NCBI GenBank assembly: GCA_943369485.1
Contig: CALRNH020000015.1
Span: forward strand, 11,192-75,191
From: ATX-6F1 sp943369485
GTDB taxonomy: Bacteria; Cyanobacteriota; Cyanobacteriia; PCC-6307; Cyanobiaceae
DNA length: 64,000 nucleotides
Direction: 5' to 3'
Below are positions 8,525 to 17,972 of the stretch, in pieces (the first letter of the stretch is position 1; every line of letters begins with the position of its first letter). Position numbers and translations under genes: made by a program. Below the pieces are notes generated by a model that worked only from the letters and a program-made list of their open reading frames with translations, made no database searches and had not been told where the DNA came from.

Positions 8525-10363
8525 CTAGGGCGCCTGGCGCGCCAGGCGCCCTGGGAGACCATTGAGCTGGGCGGTGCGTCGGGGGATCAGGCCCAGCCCG
8601 TTGTGGATCGAAGAAGCCACCCCCCGCCCCTTGACGGTGTGGGTCCCGGCGATCACCAAGCCGGTGGAACTGCCACCGTCCAGGTTCAAGGCGTCCTGCA
8701 GGCCCATCTGCTGCAGGGCGATGGCGGTTTCGATCAGCGTCGGCCCTTCGTGGCCCACTCCCTGAAGGGTGATCAGCCAGAGCTGGCGCCCATCGCTGCC
8801 CACCACGGTGCGCGGGGCGCCCTGCTGGAGGAAGGTGGGGCTGAAACCCTCGGCTGTGCCATTGAGCACGAAGCGGCCCCCAAGCAGCAGGAGCGGCCCT
8901 CCGCCGATCACGAAGGGCTGCAGGCCGGTGGGATCCGTCGGTCGGCTGCTGAGCCGCAGGCGCTCGCCCACGCCCCAGGGCAGCAGCGTGCCCGCCCTGC
9001 CGATCAAAAGGATGTCCTCGCCACCCAGCGGGATGCCCTCGCTGAGCTGCCCGGCCTCGAAGCGCTGCTGAACAACGCCGTTGTTAAGGATCAGACCCGT
9101 TTCGGTTCCGCTCAGGGACCGGTAGAACCGCCCCCAGTCAGCGGTGTAGCGGCTGATGCCCCGTTGGACGTAGCCGCTGTTGACGCTGCTGATCGGCCAG
9201 CGCTGCCCATAGCTGTCGGTGAGGCTTTCATCGAGGCTCAGCCGGCCGAAGCGGGGGAGGTCGGCGTCCTGCCAGGCCATCACCCCCCGGTTGAGGATCG
9301 GACCGGACAGCCAGCGGCCCCCATCGCGGACGGCGCCCAGGGGTAGCCGGTTGACCCGGTTGAAGAAGCCGCCATTGATCGCGACCAACGCCTGGTCCTG
9401 CTGGGCCAGCACGGGCAGGCTCGAAAGGCCCTGCATGCCGTCGGGACGGGTGAGCGGCCGCAGATCCAACGGGGTCCGGCGCGGATCCAGGCGCACGCTG
9501 CTGATCAGAAGGCGCCGCTGGCCCACACCGCGTAGTTCGCGGCTCAGCTGGACCCCTGAACCCTGCAGGGCCAGCAGGCGCGGATCCCGAGGGTTCGGTT
9601 CAGCTGTCGTCGATGTGCCGCTGTCGCCACTGGCGCCCCACTGGCTGCCCACGGGGACGTCTGGCAGGTCGATCACCACACGGTTCGGCCCCCCCAGAGT
9701 GGAGATTCGGGTGCCCTCTGAGGAACGGCCGAGGGCCAGGCTGAGGCGGGCTGGTCCCTGACGGATCCCCAGGCCGAGGCGCTGAAGTTGCTGTTGAAGC
9801 TCCGCCGTGCTGGCCAGATCGAGGGCCAGCTGGCCTTCCCCAAGGCGCAACCAGGTGGGTCCGCTCAGATCGAGCACAACCCTTCGGCCACCGTTGCCAT
9901 CCCGGGAGCGCACCCGCAGCAGTTGCGGTGGCGGTAGACGCAGGCGCAGCAGGGGGCCGACCCGCTCGGGCCGCACTCCGGCCGCCAGCAGCGGTCGCGA
10001 CACCTCAATGGCCACCTCGTCTTGAAGGCTGCGCTGGGCGGCAGCTGGCACCCGCAGGTTCTGGCCGAACCAGTCCAGATCCAGATCGCCACCGGGGAGG
10101 CTGCGGCTGGAGAAACCCAGCTGGCCCTCAAGCACCTCCAGAGGGATCCAGAGCTCGGCGGGCTCGGACCCCTCGCTGTCAAGCCAGCGCCAGCGGGCCT
10201 GCAGACGTTGGCCGTTCAGCTCGATTCCCAGTCCTTCCTGAGCGCCTAGGAAGCCTTTGCCTGAGGAGGGGAGCCTCTCGCCGCTGCGCTCAAGGGGCGG
10301 CGGCGGCGGCGGGGCCGGCGGCATGGCCAGACCCAGCAGCGGCAGCGGGAAAAAGGCTGCCAT
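8525..10363 (-). CDS. Exported phosphodiester glycosidase domain (NAGPA/DUF2233) protein
   Basis: About 612 residues. The N-terminus is a short hydrophobic signal followed by a run of prolines, then a roughly 300-residue beta-rich segment of unknown type. The C-terminal third is a NAGPA-like phosphodiester glycosidase domain: AINGGFFNR, a glycine-rich middle, and DALNLDGGSSTGLVI near the end. This family hydrolyses sugar phosphodiesters and is often linked to exopolysaccharide metabolism; the substrate here is unknown. I prefer the ATG at 10363, although a GTG three codons upstream (10372) is possible; neither has a convincing Shine-Dalgarno sequence. It is divergent from gltB. Confidence 0.8.
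   Translation of the reverse strand: MAAFFPLPLLGLAMPPAPPPPPPLERSGERLPSSGKGFLGAQEGLGIELNGQRLQARWRWLDSEGSEPAELWIPLEVLEGQLGFSSRSLPGGDLDLDWFGQNLRVPAAAQRSLQDEVAIEVSRPLLAAGVRPERVGPLLRLRLPPPQLLRVRSRDGNGGRRVVLDLSGPTWLRLGEGQLALDLASTAELQQQLQRLGLGIRQGPARLSLALGRSSEGTRISTLGGPNRVVIDLPDVPVGSQWGASGDSGTSTTAEPNPRDPRLLALQGSGVQLSRELRGVGQRRLLISSVRLDPRRTPLDLRPLTRPDGMQGLSSLPVLAQQDQALVAINGGFFNRVNRLPLGAVRDGGRWLSGPILNRGVMAWQDADLPRFGRLSLDESLTDSYGQRWPISSVNSGYVQRGISRYTADWGRFYRSLSGTETGLILNNGVVQQRFEAGQLSEGIPLGGEDILLIGRAGTLLPWGVGERLRLSSRPTDPTGLQPFVIGGGPLLLLGGRFVLNGTAEGFSPTFLQQGAPRTVVGSDGRQLWLITLQGVGHEGPTLIETAIALQQMGLQDALNLDGGSSTGLVIAGTHTVKGRGVASSIHNGLGLIPRRTAQLNGLPGRLARQAP
8527..8552. other. 26-bp perfect palindrome at a gene end
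   Basis: Bases 8527-8552 form a perfect inverted repeat centred between 8539 and 8540, with arm AGGGCGCCTGGCG. It covers the last codons and stop of the phosphodiester-glycosidase-domain gene. In RNA it would give an 11-bp GC-rich stem with a CGCG loop. No T-run follows on either strand. It may act as a 3'-end stabiliser or factor-dependent terminator between that gene and the IscA-like gene. Confidence 0.55.
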
Positions 10364-10522
10364 TCGGCCCACGGTGCGTCTTCAGCAACCTAGCTCCGAT
10401 CCAGGGATGGTCCTGTTCACGACCGACGGCGGCGAGTGAGCCAGTCCCTAGGATCTGAATCTTCTAGATGTGGCCTGTCCCCTGGCGGGATGGTCCGCGG
10501 TTTCAGCTGGTGATCCCTGGCT

Positions 10523-13500
10523 ATGCCACTTCCCACCCGTCCCGTTTGGCCCCATTGCGACAGCCCTGCTCCCGCGGCTGTGGCTGGTGAAAAGGATGCC
10601 TGCGGCGTGGGGTTCCTGGCCCGCTTGAACGGAGAGGCCAGCCACTGGATCCTCAGCCAGGCCCTGCGCGGCCTTGGATGCATGGAGCATCGGGGCGGTT
10701 GCGGAGCTGACGGTGATTCCGGCGACGGAGCTGGGATCCTGTGTGGAATTCCCTGGTCTTTCCTGGAGGAGGTTTGGCCTGAGGTGGCCGCCGTTCCCAA
10801 AGGCCGCAGGGGCCTGGGCATGGTGTTTTTGCCCGCCGACCCGGAGCTGCGGCAGCAGGCCCGCCGTTTCTGCGACGACGAGGCCCAACGGCTGGGACTT
10901 CGCCCGGTGGGCTGGCGCCCTGTTCCCGTTGACCCCTCAGTGTTGGGGCCGTTGGCCCGGACGACGGCACCGGTGATCGAGCAGTGGCTAGTGGAGGGGA
11001 GCGAGGGCGGCGATGCGCTCGAAGCCCTTTTGTTTCGCTGTCGCAGGCGCATCGGCGACCGGGCTCGGGAGGCCTGGGGGCCTGGTCCACTCGACCTCTA
11101 TTTCGCCTCGATCAGCGGACGCACCGTCGTTTACAAGGGGATGGTGCGCTCGGAGGTGCTGGCCGCCTTCTACGGCGATCTCCGTGACCCCCGCTTCGAA
11201 GTCAGTTTCGCTGTCTACCACCGGCGCTTCAGCACCAACACCTTGCCCCGTTGGCCCCTGGCCCAACCGATGCGGTTGCTCGGCCATAACGGCGAGATCA
11301 ACACCCTGCTGGGCAACCTGAACTGGGCGAAGGCGGCCGAATCCCATCTCGATGAGGTATGGGGTGAGGCGGCTCCAGACCTCAAGCCCGTGGTCAACGA
11401 CGCCTTCAGCGATTCGGCCAACCTGGACGCCACCCTGGAGTTGATGGTTCGGGGCGGCCGGCCGATCACGGACAGCCTGATGACCCTGGTGCCGGAGGCT
11501 TTCCGCCTCCAGCCGGAGCTTGAGAACCGTCCGGCCATCCAGGCGTTCTACGAGTACTCCGCCTGTGTTCAGGAGCCTTGGGACGGTCCGGCCCTGCTGG
11601 TGTTCAGCGATGGCCTCAGCGTTGGGGCCACCCTTGATCGCAACGGCCTTCGCCCGGCCCGTTTCTGCGTCACCAACGACGGACTGGTGGTGATGGGCTC
11701 GGAAACCGGCGTGGTGGAGATCGAGGAGAGCTCCATCATCGAAAAGGGTCGCCTCGGTCCCGGCCAGATGCTGGCCGTCGACCTAGAGAAGGGCCGTCTT
11801 CTCTACAACTGGGACGTCAAGGCCGAGGCGGCCGAGCGCCATCCCTACAGCATCTGGCTGGCGGAACGCCGCCGCAGCCTGGCACCCCAGCACTGGGACG
11901 AGGAGCGCCACCTGCGTGATCTGGAGCTGCTGCAGCTGCAGACCGCCGTTGGATTCAGCGCCGAAGACCTCGATCTGATCATCGAGGACATGGCTGGAGC
12001 CGGCAAGGAGCCCACCTACTGCATGGGTGATGACATCCCCCTGGCGGTGCTCTCTTCCAAGCCCCACCTTCTCTACGACTACCTCAAGCAACGGTTCGCC
12101 CAGGTCACCAACCCACCGATTGACCCCCTGCGGGAAAAGCTGGTGATGACTCTGGAGATGAACCTCGGGCGTCGTGGTTCTGCCCTGCGGCCTCAGGCTG
12201 ATGGCGCCCAGGTGCTGCACCTGAGCACGCCTGTGCTCAACGAGGCCGAGTTGTCAGCCCTCTCCCACCAGGGTCTGGCCACATCCACCCTTTCGACCCT
12301 GATGCCCGTGCTCACAGGTCCCAAGGGACTGGAGCAGGCCGTGGGCGATCTCTGCCATGCCGCGGTGGAGGCGGTGCGCAGCGGTTCACAGATTCTGATT
12401 CTCTCGGACCGTGCCGGGGGAGGCATCACGGCCGGCACCACCTACATCCCCTCCCTGCTGGCGGTGGGGGCCGTGCATCACCATCTGCTCGACCTAGGAC
12501 TGCGGCTGCAGTGCTCCCTGGTGGTGGACACAGCCCAGTGCTGGAGCACCCACCACCTGGCCTGTCTGATCGGTTACGGCGCCAGCGCCGTTTGCCCCTG
12601 GCTCACCCTGGAAACCACCCGTCACTGGTTGGTCCACCCCAAGACTCAATCGCTGATGGAGCGGGGCAAACTGCCTCACCTCGATGCGGCCACAGCCCAG
12701 GCCAACGTGCGCAAGGCCCTGGAAGATGGCTTGCGCAAAATCCTCTCCAAGATCGGCATCTCGCTGCTGGCCAGCTACCACGGAGCCCAGATCTTCGAGG
12801 CCATTGGCCTGGGGGCCGATCTGATCAAGCTGGCGTTCACGGGCACCACCAGCAGGGTGGCTGGCTTGAGCCTGCCGGATCTCGCCAGCGAAACCCTCGC
12901 CTTCCATGCCAAGGCCTTCCCTGAACTGAACCGCACCAAGCTCGAATTCATGGGTTTCGTGCAGTATCGCAGTGGTGGTGAGTACCACCTCAACAGCCCG
13001 GAGATGGCCAAGGCCCTGCATGCGGCCGTGGCCGCTGGCCCCGGCTATGACCACTTCTCCACCTACAAGACCCTCCTGGAGCATCGGCCGGTGACGGCGC
13101 TCCGCGATCTGCTGCAACTGCGGCCCGCGCCCGCGCCACTGCCCCTCGATCAGGTGGAGAGCGTCGAGAGCATCTGCGCGCGCTTCTGCACGGGCGGCAT
13201 GAGCCTCGGGGCTCTCTCGCGGGAGGCCCATGAGGTGTTGGCCGTTGCCATGAACCGCATCGGCGGCAAGAGCAACAGCGGTGAAGGAGGCGAGGATCCG
13301 GCCCGCTACCACCCCCTCGACGACGTGGACGCCAGCGGCCACTCCCCCACCCTCCCGACCCTCAAGGGGCTACGCAACGGAGACTCCGCCTGCTCGGCGA
13401 TCAAGCAGATCGCCTCCGGTCGCTTCGGCGTCACCCCCGAATACCTGCGCAGCGGCCGCCAGCTGGAGATCAAGGTGGCCCAGGGGGCCAAGCCCGGTGA

Positions 13501-15115
13501 GGGCGGTCAGCTGCCCGGACCGAAGGTGGACGCCTACATCGGCTGGTTGCGCAACAGCAAGCCCGGGGTGGCCCTGATCTCACCGCCCCCCCACCACGAC
13601 ATCTATTCGATCGAAGACCTGGCCCAGCTGATCCATGACCTGCACCAGGTCCATCCAGCCGCCAAGGTGTCGGTGAAGCTGGTGTCGGAGATTGGTATCG
13701 GCACGATCGCCGCCGGCGTGGCCAAGGCCAACGCCGATGTGATCCAGATTTCCGGCCATGACGGCGGCACCGGCGCTTCGCCCCTGAGCTCGATCAAGCA
13801 CGCCGGCAGCCCCTGGGAGCTGGGTCTCACCGAGGTGCACCGATCCCTGCTCCAGAACGGTCTGCGCGATCGCGTGCTGCTGCGGGCCGATGGCGGTCTC
13901 AAGACCGGCTGGGACGTGATCCTGGCCGCCCTGCTGGGCGCCGAGGAGTTCGGTTTCGGCTCGGTGGCGATGATTGCCGAGGGCTGCATCATGGCCCGCG
14001 TCTGCCACACCAACAATTGCCCTGTGGGCGTGGCCACCCAGAAGGAGGCGCTGCGCAGGCGCTTCACGGGCTTGCCCGAGCACGTGGTGAGTTTTTTCCT
14101 GTTCGTCGCCGAAGAAGTGCGGCAGTTGCTGAGCGTGCTCGGTGTGGCGCGGCTGGAGGATCTGATCGGGCGCACCGAACTGCTCGAGCCGCGCTCCATC
14201 ACCCTGGCCAAGACCAGCTCCCTGGATCTCTCCTGCCTGCTCGATCCGATCGCCGGAGCCGACGATCGCAGCTGGCTGCGCCATGAGCCCGTGGCCCATG
14301 GCAACGGACCGATCCTTGAGGACGCTCTGTTGGCAGACATCGATGTGGCGGAGGCGATCGAGTCCCATGGCCGGGTGAGCCGTTCGTTGGCGATCGTCAA
14401 CACCGATCGAAGCGTCGGTGCCCGTCTTGCCGGCGAGATTGCCGCCCGCCATGGCAACACCGGCTTCCATGGGGCCGTGACCCTTCGCTTCACAGGCGCT
14501 TCCGGTCAGAGCTTCGGAGCTTTCCTGCTCCAGGGCCTTGAGCTGCGCCTTGAGGGTGAGGCCAACGACTACGTCGGCAAGGGGATCAATGGGGGCCGCA
14601 TCGTGGTGGTGCCACCACCCGGCATCAACGACGGAGGCCGTCAGGTGATTCTTGGCAACACCTGCCTCTATGGCGCCACCGGCGGCGAGCTGTACGCCCT
14701 CGGCCGCGCTGGTGAGCGTTTCGCCGTCCGCAACAGCGGTGCGCGCACCGTGGTGGAGGGCACCGGAGACCATTGCTGTGAATACATGACCGGTGGTGTG
14801 GTGGTGGTGCTCGGCAGCACGGGCCGCAACGTGGCCGCTGGCATGACCGGTGGTGTGGCGTTCCTGCTCGATGAGCAAGGGACGCTTTCGTCGCGGCTCA
14901 ACGGTGAAACCGTCAGCCTCCACAGCCTCGAGACCCCCGAGCAGGAGCGCATGCTCAAGCCCCTGCTTGAGGCACACCTGGAGCAAACCGGCAGCCAGAG
15001 GGCGGCGGAAATCCTGGCCAACTGGCCCCAGTGGCGTGGCCGCTTCAAGGTGTTGGTGCCCCCGAGCGAAATCCTGACGGTGGGCCTGGGCCAGCGGGAA
15101 CAGGTGGTGGCCTGA
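10523..15115 (+). CDS. gltB: Glutamate synthase, large subunit / ferredoxin-dependent type
   Basis: 1530 residues. Makes two glutamates from glutamine and 2-oxoglutarate, completing the GS-GOGAT cycle. The class II amidotransferase domain becomes active after removal of a 26-residue propeptide, exposing Cys27 in KDACGVGF. The central and FMN-binding synthase domains follow (GEGGQLPGPKV, ISGHDGGTGASPLSS), then 3Fe-4S ligands in CIMARVCHTNNCPVG, and a C-terminal GXGXG beta-helix domain. No small-subunit gene lies alongside, which with the cyanobacterial setting supports the ferredoxin-dependent enzyme (glsF/gltS). I saw no NtcA-type GTA-N8-TAC box in the 150-bp upstream region. Confidence 0.93.
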   Translation: MPLPTRPVWPHCDSPAPAAVAGEKDACGVGFLARLNGEASHWILSQALRGLGCMEHRGGCGADGDSGDGAGILCGIPWSFLEEVWPEVAAVPKGRRGLGMVFLPADPELRQQARRFCDDEAQRLGLRPVGWRPVPVDPSVLGPLARTTAPVIEQWLVEGSEGGDALEALLFRCRRRIGDRAREAWGPGPLDLYFASISGRTVVYKGMVRSEVLAAFYGDLRDPRFEVSFAVYHRRFSTNTLPRWPLAQPMRLLGHNGEINTLLGNLNWAKAAESHLDEVWGEAAPDLKPVVNDAFSDSANLDATLELMVRGGRPITDSLMTLVPEAFRLQPELENRPAIQAFYEYSACVQEPWDGPALLVFSDGLSVGATLDRNGLRPARFCVTNDGLVVMGSETGVVEIEESSIIEKGRLGPGQMLAVDLEKGRLLYNWDVKAEAAERHPYSIWLAERRRSLAPQHWDEERHLRDLELLQLQTAVGFSAEDLDLIIEDMAGAGKEPTYCMGDDIPLAVLSSKPHLLYDYLKQRFAQVTNPPIDPLREKLVMTLEMNLGRRGSALRPQADGAQVLHLSTPVLNEAELSALSHQGLATSTLSTLMPVLTGPKGLEQAVGDLCHAAVEAVRSGSQILILSDRAGGGITAGTTYIPSLLAVGAVHHHLLDLGLRLQCSLVVDTAQCWSTHHLACLIGYGASAVCPWLTLETTRHWLVHPKTQSLMERGKLPHLDAATAQANVRKALEDGLRKILSKIGISLLASYHGAQIFEAIGLGADLIKLAFTGTTSRVAGLSLPDLASETLAFHAKAFPELNRTKLEFMGFVQYRSGGEYHLNSPEMAKALHAAVAAGPGYDHFSTYKTLLEHRPVTALRDLLQLRPAPAPLPLDQVESVESICARFCTGGMSLGALSREAHEVLAVAMNRIGGKSNSGEGGEDPARYHPLDDVDASGHSPTLPTLKGLRNGDSACSAIKQIASGRFGVTPEYLRSGRQLEIKVAQGAKPGEGGQLPGPKVDAYIGWLRNSKPGVALISPPPHHDIYSIEDLAQLIHDLHQVHPAAKVSVKLVSEIGIGTIAAGVAKANADVIQISGHDGGTGASPLSSIKHAGSPWELGLTEVHRSLLQNGLRDRVLLRADGGLKTGWDVILAALLGAEEFGFGSVAMIAEGCIMARVCHTNNCPVGVATQKEALRRRFTGLPEHVVSFFLFVAEEVRQLLSVLGVARLEDLIGRTELLEPRSITLAKTSSLDLSCLLDPIAGADDRSWLRHEPVAHGNGPILEDALLADIDVAEAIESHGRVSRSLAIVNTDRSVGARLAGEIAARHGNTGFHGAVTLRFTGASGQSFGAFLLQGLELRLEGEANDYVGKGINGGRIVVVPPPGINDGGRQVILGNTCLYGATGGELYALGRAGERFAVRNSGARTVVEGTGDHCCEYMTGGVVVVLGSTGRNVAAGMTGGVAFLLDEQGTLSSRLNGETVSLHSLETPEQERMLKPLLEAHLEQTGSQRAAEILANWPQWRGRFKVLVPPSEILTVGLGQREQVVA

Positions 15116-15140
15116 GGCTGCTGCCTGAGTGGTGCTCGCT

Positions 15141-16073
15141 TCAGCGAGGGTGTTCGCGCATCAGGCGCTGTACCTCCCCGGCGTGGTAGCTGCTGCGGGT
15201 CAGCGGTGAGCTGACCACCTGGAGAAACCCCAGTACGCCCTCACCGTGCCGCCGAAAGGCGTCGAATTGTTCCGGTGTGGGGAAGCGCTCCACCGCCAGA
15301 TGTTTGGGTCCGGGGGAGAGGTACTGGCCGATGGTGACGATGTCCACCTGATGGCGCCGGAGGTCGGCCATCACATCAAGCACTTCTCCATCGCGCTCAC
15401 CCAGGCCCACCATCAACCCTGATTTGCTGTAGGTGCGCGGCCAGCCCTTGCGCACCCGATCCAGCAGTTCGAGCGATCGTTGATACATCCCCTGGGGTCG
15501 CACCGAGCGGTAGAGCCGCGGGACGGTTTCGATGTTGTGGTTGAGCACGTCGGGCGCCCCCGCCATCACAGCGGCCAGGGCCTCCCAGTTGCCGCAGAAA
15601 TCGGGAATCAGCAACTCGATCGTGGTGGTCGGTGAGCGTCGTCGCACCTCCTCGATGCAGGCCACGAACTGACGGGCTCCGCCGTCGGGGAGGTCGTCGC
15701 GGTTCACCGAGGTGATCACCACATGGCGCAGGCCCAGCCGCGCCACCGCCTCACCGAGCCGAATCGGCTCGCTGGGGTCGAGATCCCGCACGCTCTTGTC
15801 GAAGTCGATGTCGCAGTAGGGGCAGGCGCGGGTGCAGCCCGGCCCCATGATCAGGAAGGTGGCCGTGCCGCCGGCGAAGCACTCGCCGATGTTGGGGCAG
15901 CTGGCCTCCTGGCAGACGGTGTTCAGCTTCAGGTCGAGCAACAGGTCGGCCACGGCCCCGATGCGTTCACGTTGGGGCGCCTTGACGCGCAGCCAGTCGG
16001 GTTTCAGCACGTGCTCAGGGGCTCCCCGGCGGATGGCATGGGGGAAGTCTGACTCTAGGAATCGTCGTCCCAT
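15141..16073 (-). CDS. lipA: Lipoyl synthase
   Basis: Radical SAM enzyme that inserts two sulfurs into octanoyl groups on lipoyl domains. The 310-residue protein has both cluster motifs: CQEASCPNIGEC for the auxiliary 4Fe-4S cluster and CTRACPYCDID for the radical SAM cluster. HVVITSVNRDDLPDGGA and the C-terminal RSSYHAGE motif (auxiliary serine ligand) are present. It runs convergently to gltB with a 25-bp gap, and its start is 34 bp from the tRNA-Pro gene on the other strand. Confidence 0.95.
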   Translation of the reverse strand: MGRRFLESDFPHAIRRGAPEHVLKPDWLRVKAPQRERIGAVADLLLDLKLNTVCQEASCPNIGECFAGGTATFLIMGPGCTRACPYCDIDFDKSVRDLDPSEPIRLGEAVARLGLRHVVITSVNRDDLPDGGARQFVACIEEVRRRSPTTTIELLIPDFCGNWEALAAVMAGAPDVLNHNIETVPRLYRSVRPQGMYQRSLELLDRVRKGWPRTYSKSGLMVGLGERDGEVLDVMADLRRHQVDIVTIGQYLSPGPKHLAVERFPTPEQFDAFRRHGEGVLGFLQVVSSPLTRSSYHAGEVQRLMREHPR

Positions 16074-16107
16074 TGGTGGAAGCCCCCATCGCCTACACTC
16101 CGGCCAT

Positions 16108-16181
16108 CGGGATGTGGCGCAGCTTGGTAGCGCACTTCGTTCGGGACGAAGGGGCCGCAGGTTCGAATCCTGTCATCCCGA
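16108..16181 (+). tRNA. tRNA-Pro (anticodon CGG)
   Basis: A 74-nt cloverleaf. Acceptor CGGGATG pairs with CATCCCG, the D stem is GCGC/GCGC, the anticodon stem is CTTCG/CGAAG with loop TTCGGGA (anticodon CGG, reading CCG), and the T arm is GCAGG-TTCGAAT-CCTGT. The discriminator is A and CCA is not encoded. It lies between lipA and the CbiG-CobJ gene. Confidence 0.95.
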
Positions 16182-16196
16182 TTTCTTGTTCCTGAC

Positions 16197-17972
16197 TCAG
16201 GCCAGCGCGGCCCCCGGATAGCCCCGGGGAGTCACCATGCGGCCCTGCTTCACCCTGGTGCTGCTGTTCCCCACCAGCACCAGGGTGAGCATGTCGACTT
16301 CCTCAAAGGGCAGCTCACCGAGGCTGCTGAGCCGCACGTCTTCCTCGGCACGCCCCAGTTGGCGTGCCAGGGCCACTGGTGTGCTGGCGGGGCGACCGTC
16401 GAGCAGCAGGTCCCGGGCCCGTTCCAGTTGCCACGGCCTCCCCTGGGAGCGGGGGTTGTAAAGGGCGACGACGAAATCACCGCGGGCGGCTCCTTTCAGG
16501 CGCGCTTCGATCGTGGGCCAAGGGGTGAGCCGGTCGCTGAGGCTGATCGTGCAGAAATCGTGCATCAGCGGCGCTCCGGCCCGGGCGGCCGCCAGTTGCA
16601 CCGCCGAGATACCTGGATGCACCTGGAAACTTGGTTGTCCATCGACGGGCAGATCCATCCAGAGCTCCAGGGCCAGCCCCGCCATGCCGTAGATCCCGCT
16701 GTCCCCTGATGACACCAGGGCCACGTTCAGGCCCTGGGCAGCCAGTTCCAGGGCCTGGCGGCAGCGCTCCTTTTCCTGGGTGAGCACCCCATCCAGTCGC
16801 ACCTGATCAGCGCGCCTCAGGGGTTCGAGCAGATCCAGGTAGAGGCCATAGCCCACCCAGACCGAAGCCTCGGCCAGGGCCCGGCGGGCGTCGGGGGTGA
16901 GCAGGTCGAGGGAGCCCGGTCCGCTGCCCACCAGATTCAGCGCGCCCTTGTGCGGTGCCTGCTGGCTGGCGCAGAGGGCCACGGCCACCGTTGCAGCGCC
17001 CCGCTCGCCAGCTTCGGCTCGCTCGATCCGTTTCTCCACCAGCAGGTGAGCCTCGATTCCTGCAGCCACCAGCGCCGCCGCCTCCGCCACACTGGCCGTC
17101 CCCAGTTCCTGCTCGACCACGGCGGAGGGGTTGGGCACGTCCACCTGGGCCAGATCGTTGGCGTTGAAGCAGCGCAGCGGCCAGCCCCGCCCCTGGGCCA
17201 GGGCCAGCAACGCCGGCTCATCCGCCTTGCGTTCGGCACTGGCGAGTCCCGCCACCGCCTCCGCCGCCAGCCCATGGGCCTGGAGGCAACGGTCCACGGC
17301 ACGCTCCAGCAGGCTGAGGCTCGTGTTCCGTTCGCAGCCCAGCCCCAGCCAGAGGCTCGGGGGATGCCAGCGCTGGCCCCCCCCCAGGCGGTGGCTGATC
17401 ACCAGCTCGGGGGCTGCTTCGGAGCTGTCAGCTTCGATCGGATCGAGCCGCAGGGCTGCCGGCGACTGTCGCCAGAGCCGGGAGCCGCTCTCCTGGCGCA
17501 AGCGCAGAGGTTGGCCCTGGCCTGTGGTCTTCATCAATCCGCTCCAGTCCCCCTGGCCGCGCTTCCAGCCCCAGTCGGCTCCGAAACTGTCGAGGGGGAG
17601 CCGGCCGCTGGCGGCGCTGGCGCCGGTCAGCACCGCCTCCCCCCCCAACAGGGCCGCAACCCGCTGACTGAGTGCTTCGGCGCCGGCGGCGTGCCCCCCC
17701 AGCACGGGCACGGCATAGCGCCCATGGGGATCCACCACCACCACCGCCGGATCGAGGGCTTTATCGCTCAGCAAGGGCGCGATCAGGCGCACCACGGCGC
17801 CACACGCCCCCACGACGATGAAGGCGCTGCTGTCAAGCCAATGGCGCCGCAGGCTCGCGCCGGCTTCACCAGCCTGGCCGACATCCTCCACCAGTCCCGC
17901 TTGCCGGAGCCGCCCCAGTAAAGGCTCAGCGGCGGGGCTCAGGCCCAGGCCCCGGATCGGTTGGTCGTTCAT
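16197..17972 (-). CDS. cobJ: CbiG-CobJ fusion: cobalt-precorrin-5A hydrolase / precorrin-3B C17-methyltransferase
   Basis: 591 residues combining two corrin-ring steps. About residues 1-330 match CbiG (ring-opening hydrolase): an N-terminal domain with VVGACGAVVRLIAPLLSDKALDPAVVVVD and a C-terminal domain with GLGCERNTS. About residues 345-591 match the CobJ/CbiH methyltransferase: LVGSGPGSLDLLTPDARRAL, GDSGIYGMAGLALE, HPGISAVQLAAARAGAPLMHDF and VALYNPRSQGR. Such fusions are common in cyanobacteria, which make cobalamin or pseudocobalamin. Its ATG overlaps the stop of the upstream exported-protein gene by 4 bp (ATGA), suggesting translational coupling. Confidence 0.9.
   Translation of the reverse strand: MNDQPIRGLGLSPAAEPLLGRLRQAGLVEDVGQAGEAGASLRRHWLDSSAFIVVGACGAVVRLIAPLLSDKALDPAVVVVDPHGRYAVPVLGGHAAGAEALSQRVAALLGGEAVLTGASAASGRLPLDSFGADWGWKRGQGDWSGLMKTTGQGQPLRLRQESGSRLWRQSPAALRLDPIEADSSEAAPELVISHRLGGGQRWHPPSLWLGLGCERNTSLSLLERAVDRCLQAHGLAAEAVAGLASAERKADEPALLALAQGRGWPLRCFNANDLAQVDVPNPSAVVEQELGTASVAEAAALVAAGIEAHLLVEKRIERAEAGERGAATVAVALCASQQAPHKGALNLVGSGPGSLDLLTPDARRALAEASVWVGYGLYLDLLEPLRRADQVRLDGVLTQEKERCRQALELAAQGLNVALVSSGDSGIYGMAGLALELWMDLPVDGQPSFQVHPGISAVQLAAARAGAPLMHDFCTISLSDRLTPWPTIEARLKGAARGDFVVALYNPRSQGRPWQLERARDLLLDGRPASTPVALARQLGRAEEDVRLSSLGELPFEEVDMLTLVLVGNSSTRVKQGRMVTPRGYPGAALA

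Noticed and set aside
10373..10522. NtcA box upstream of gltB
   Set aside because: No GTA-N8-TAC pattern could be found in the interval.
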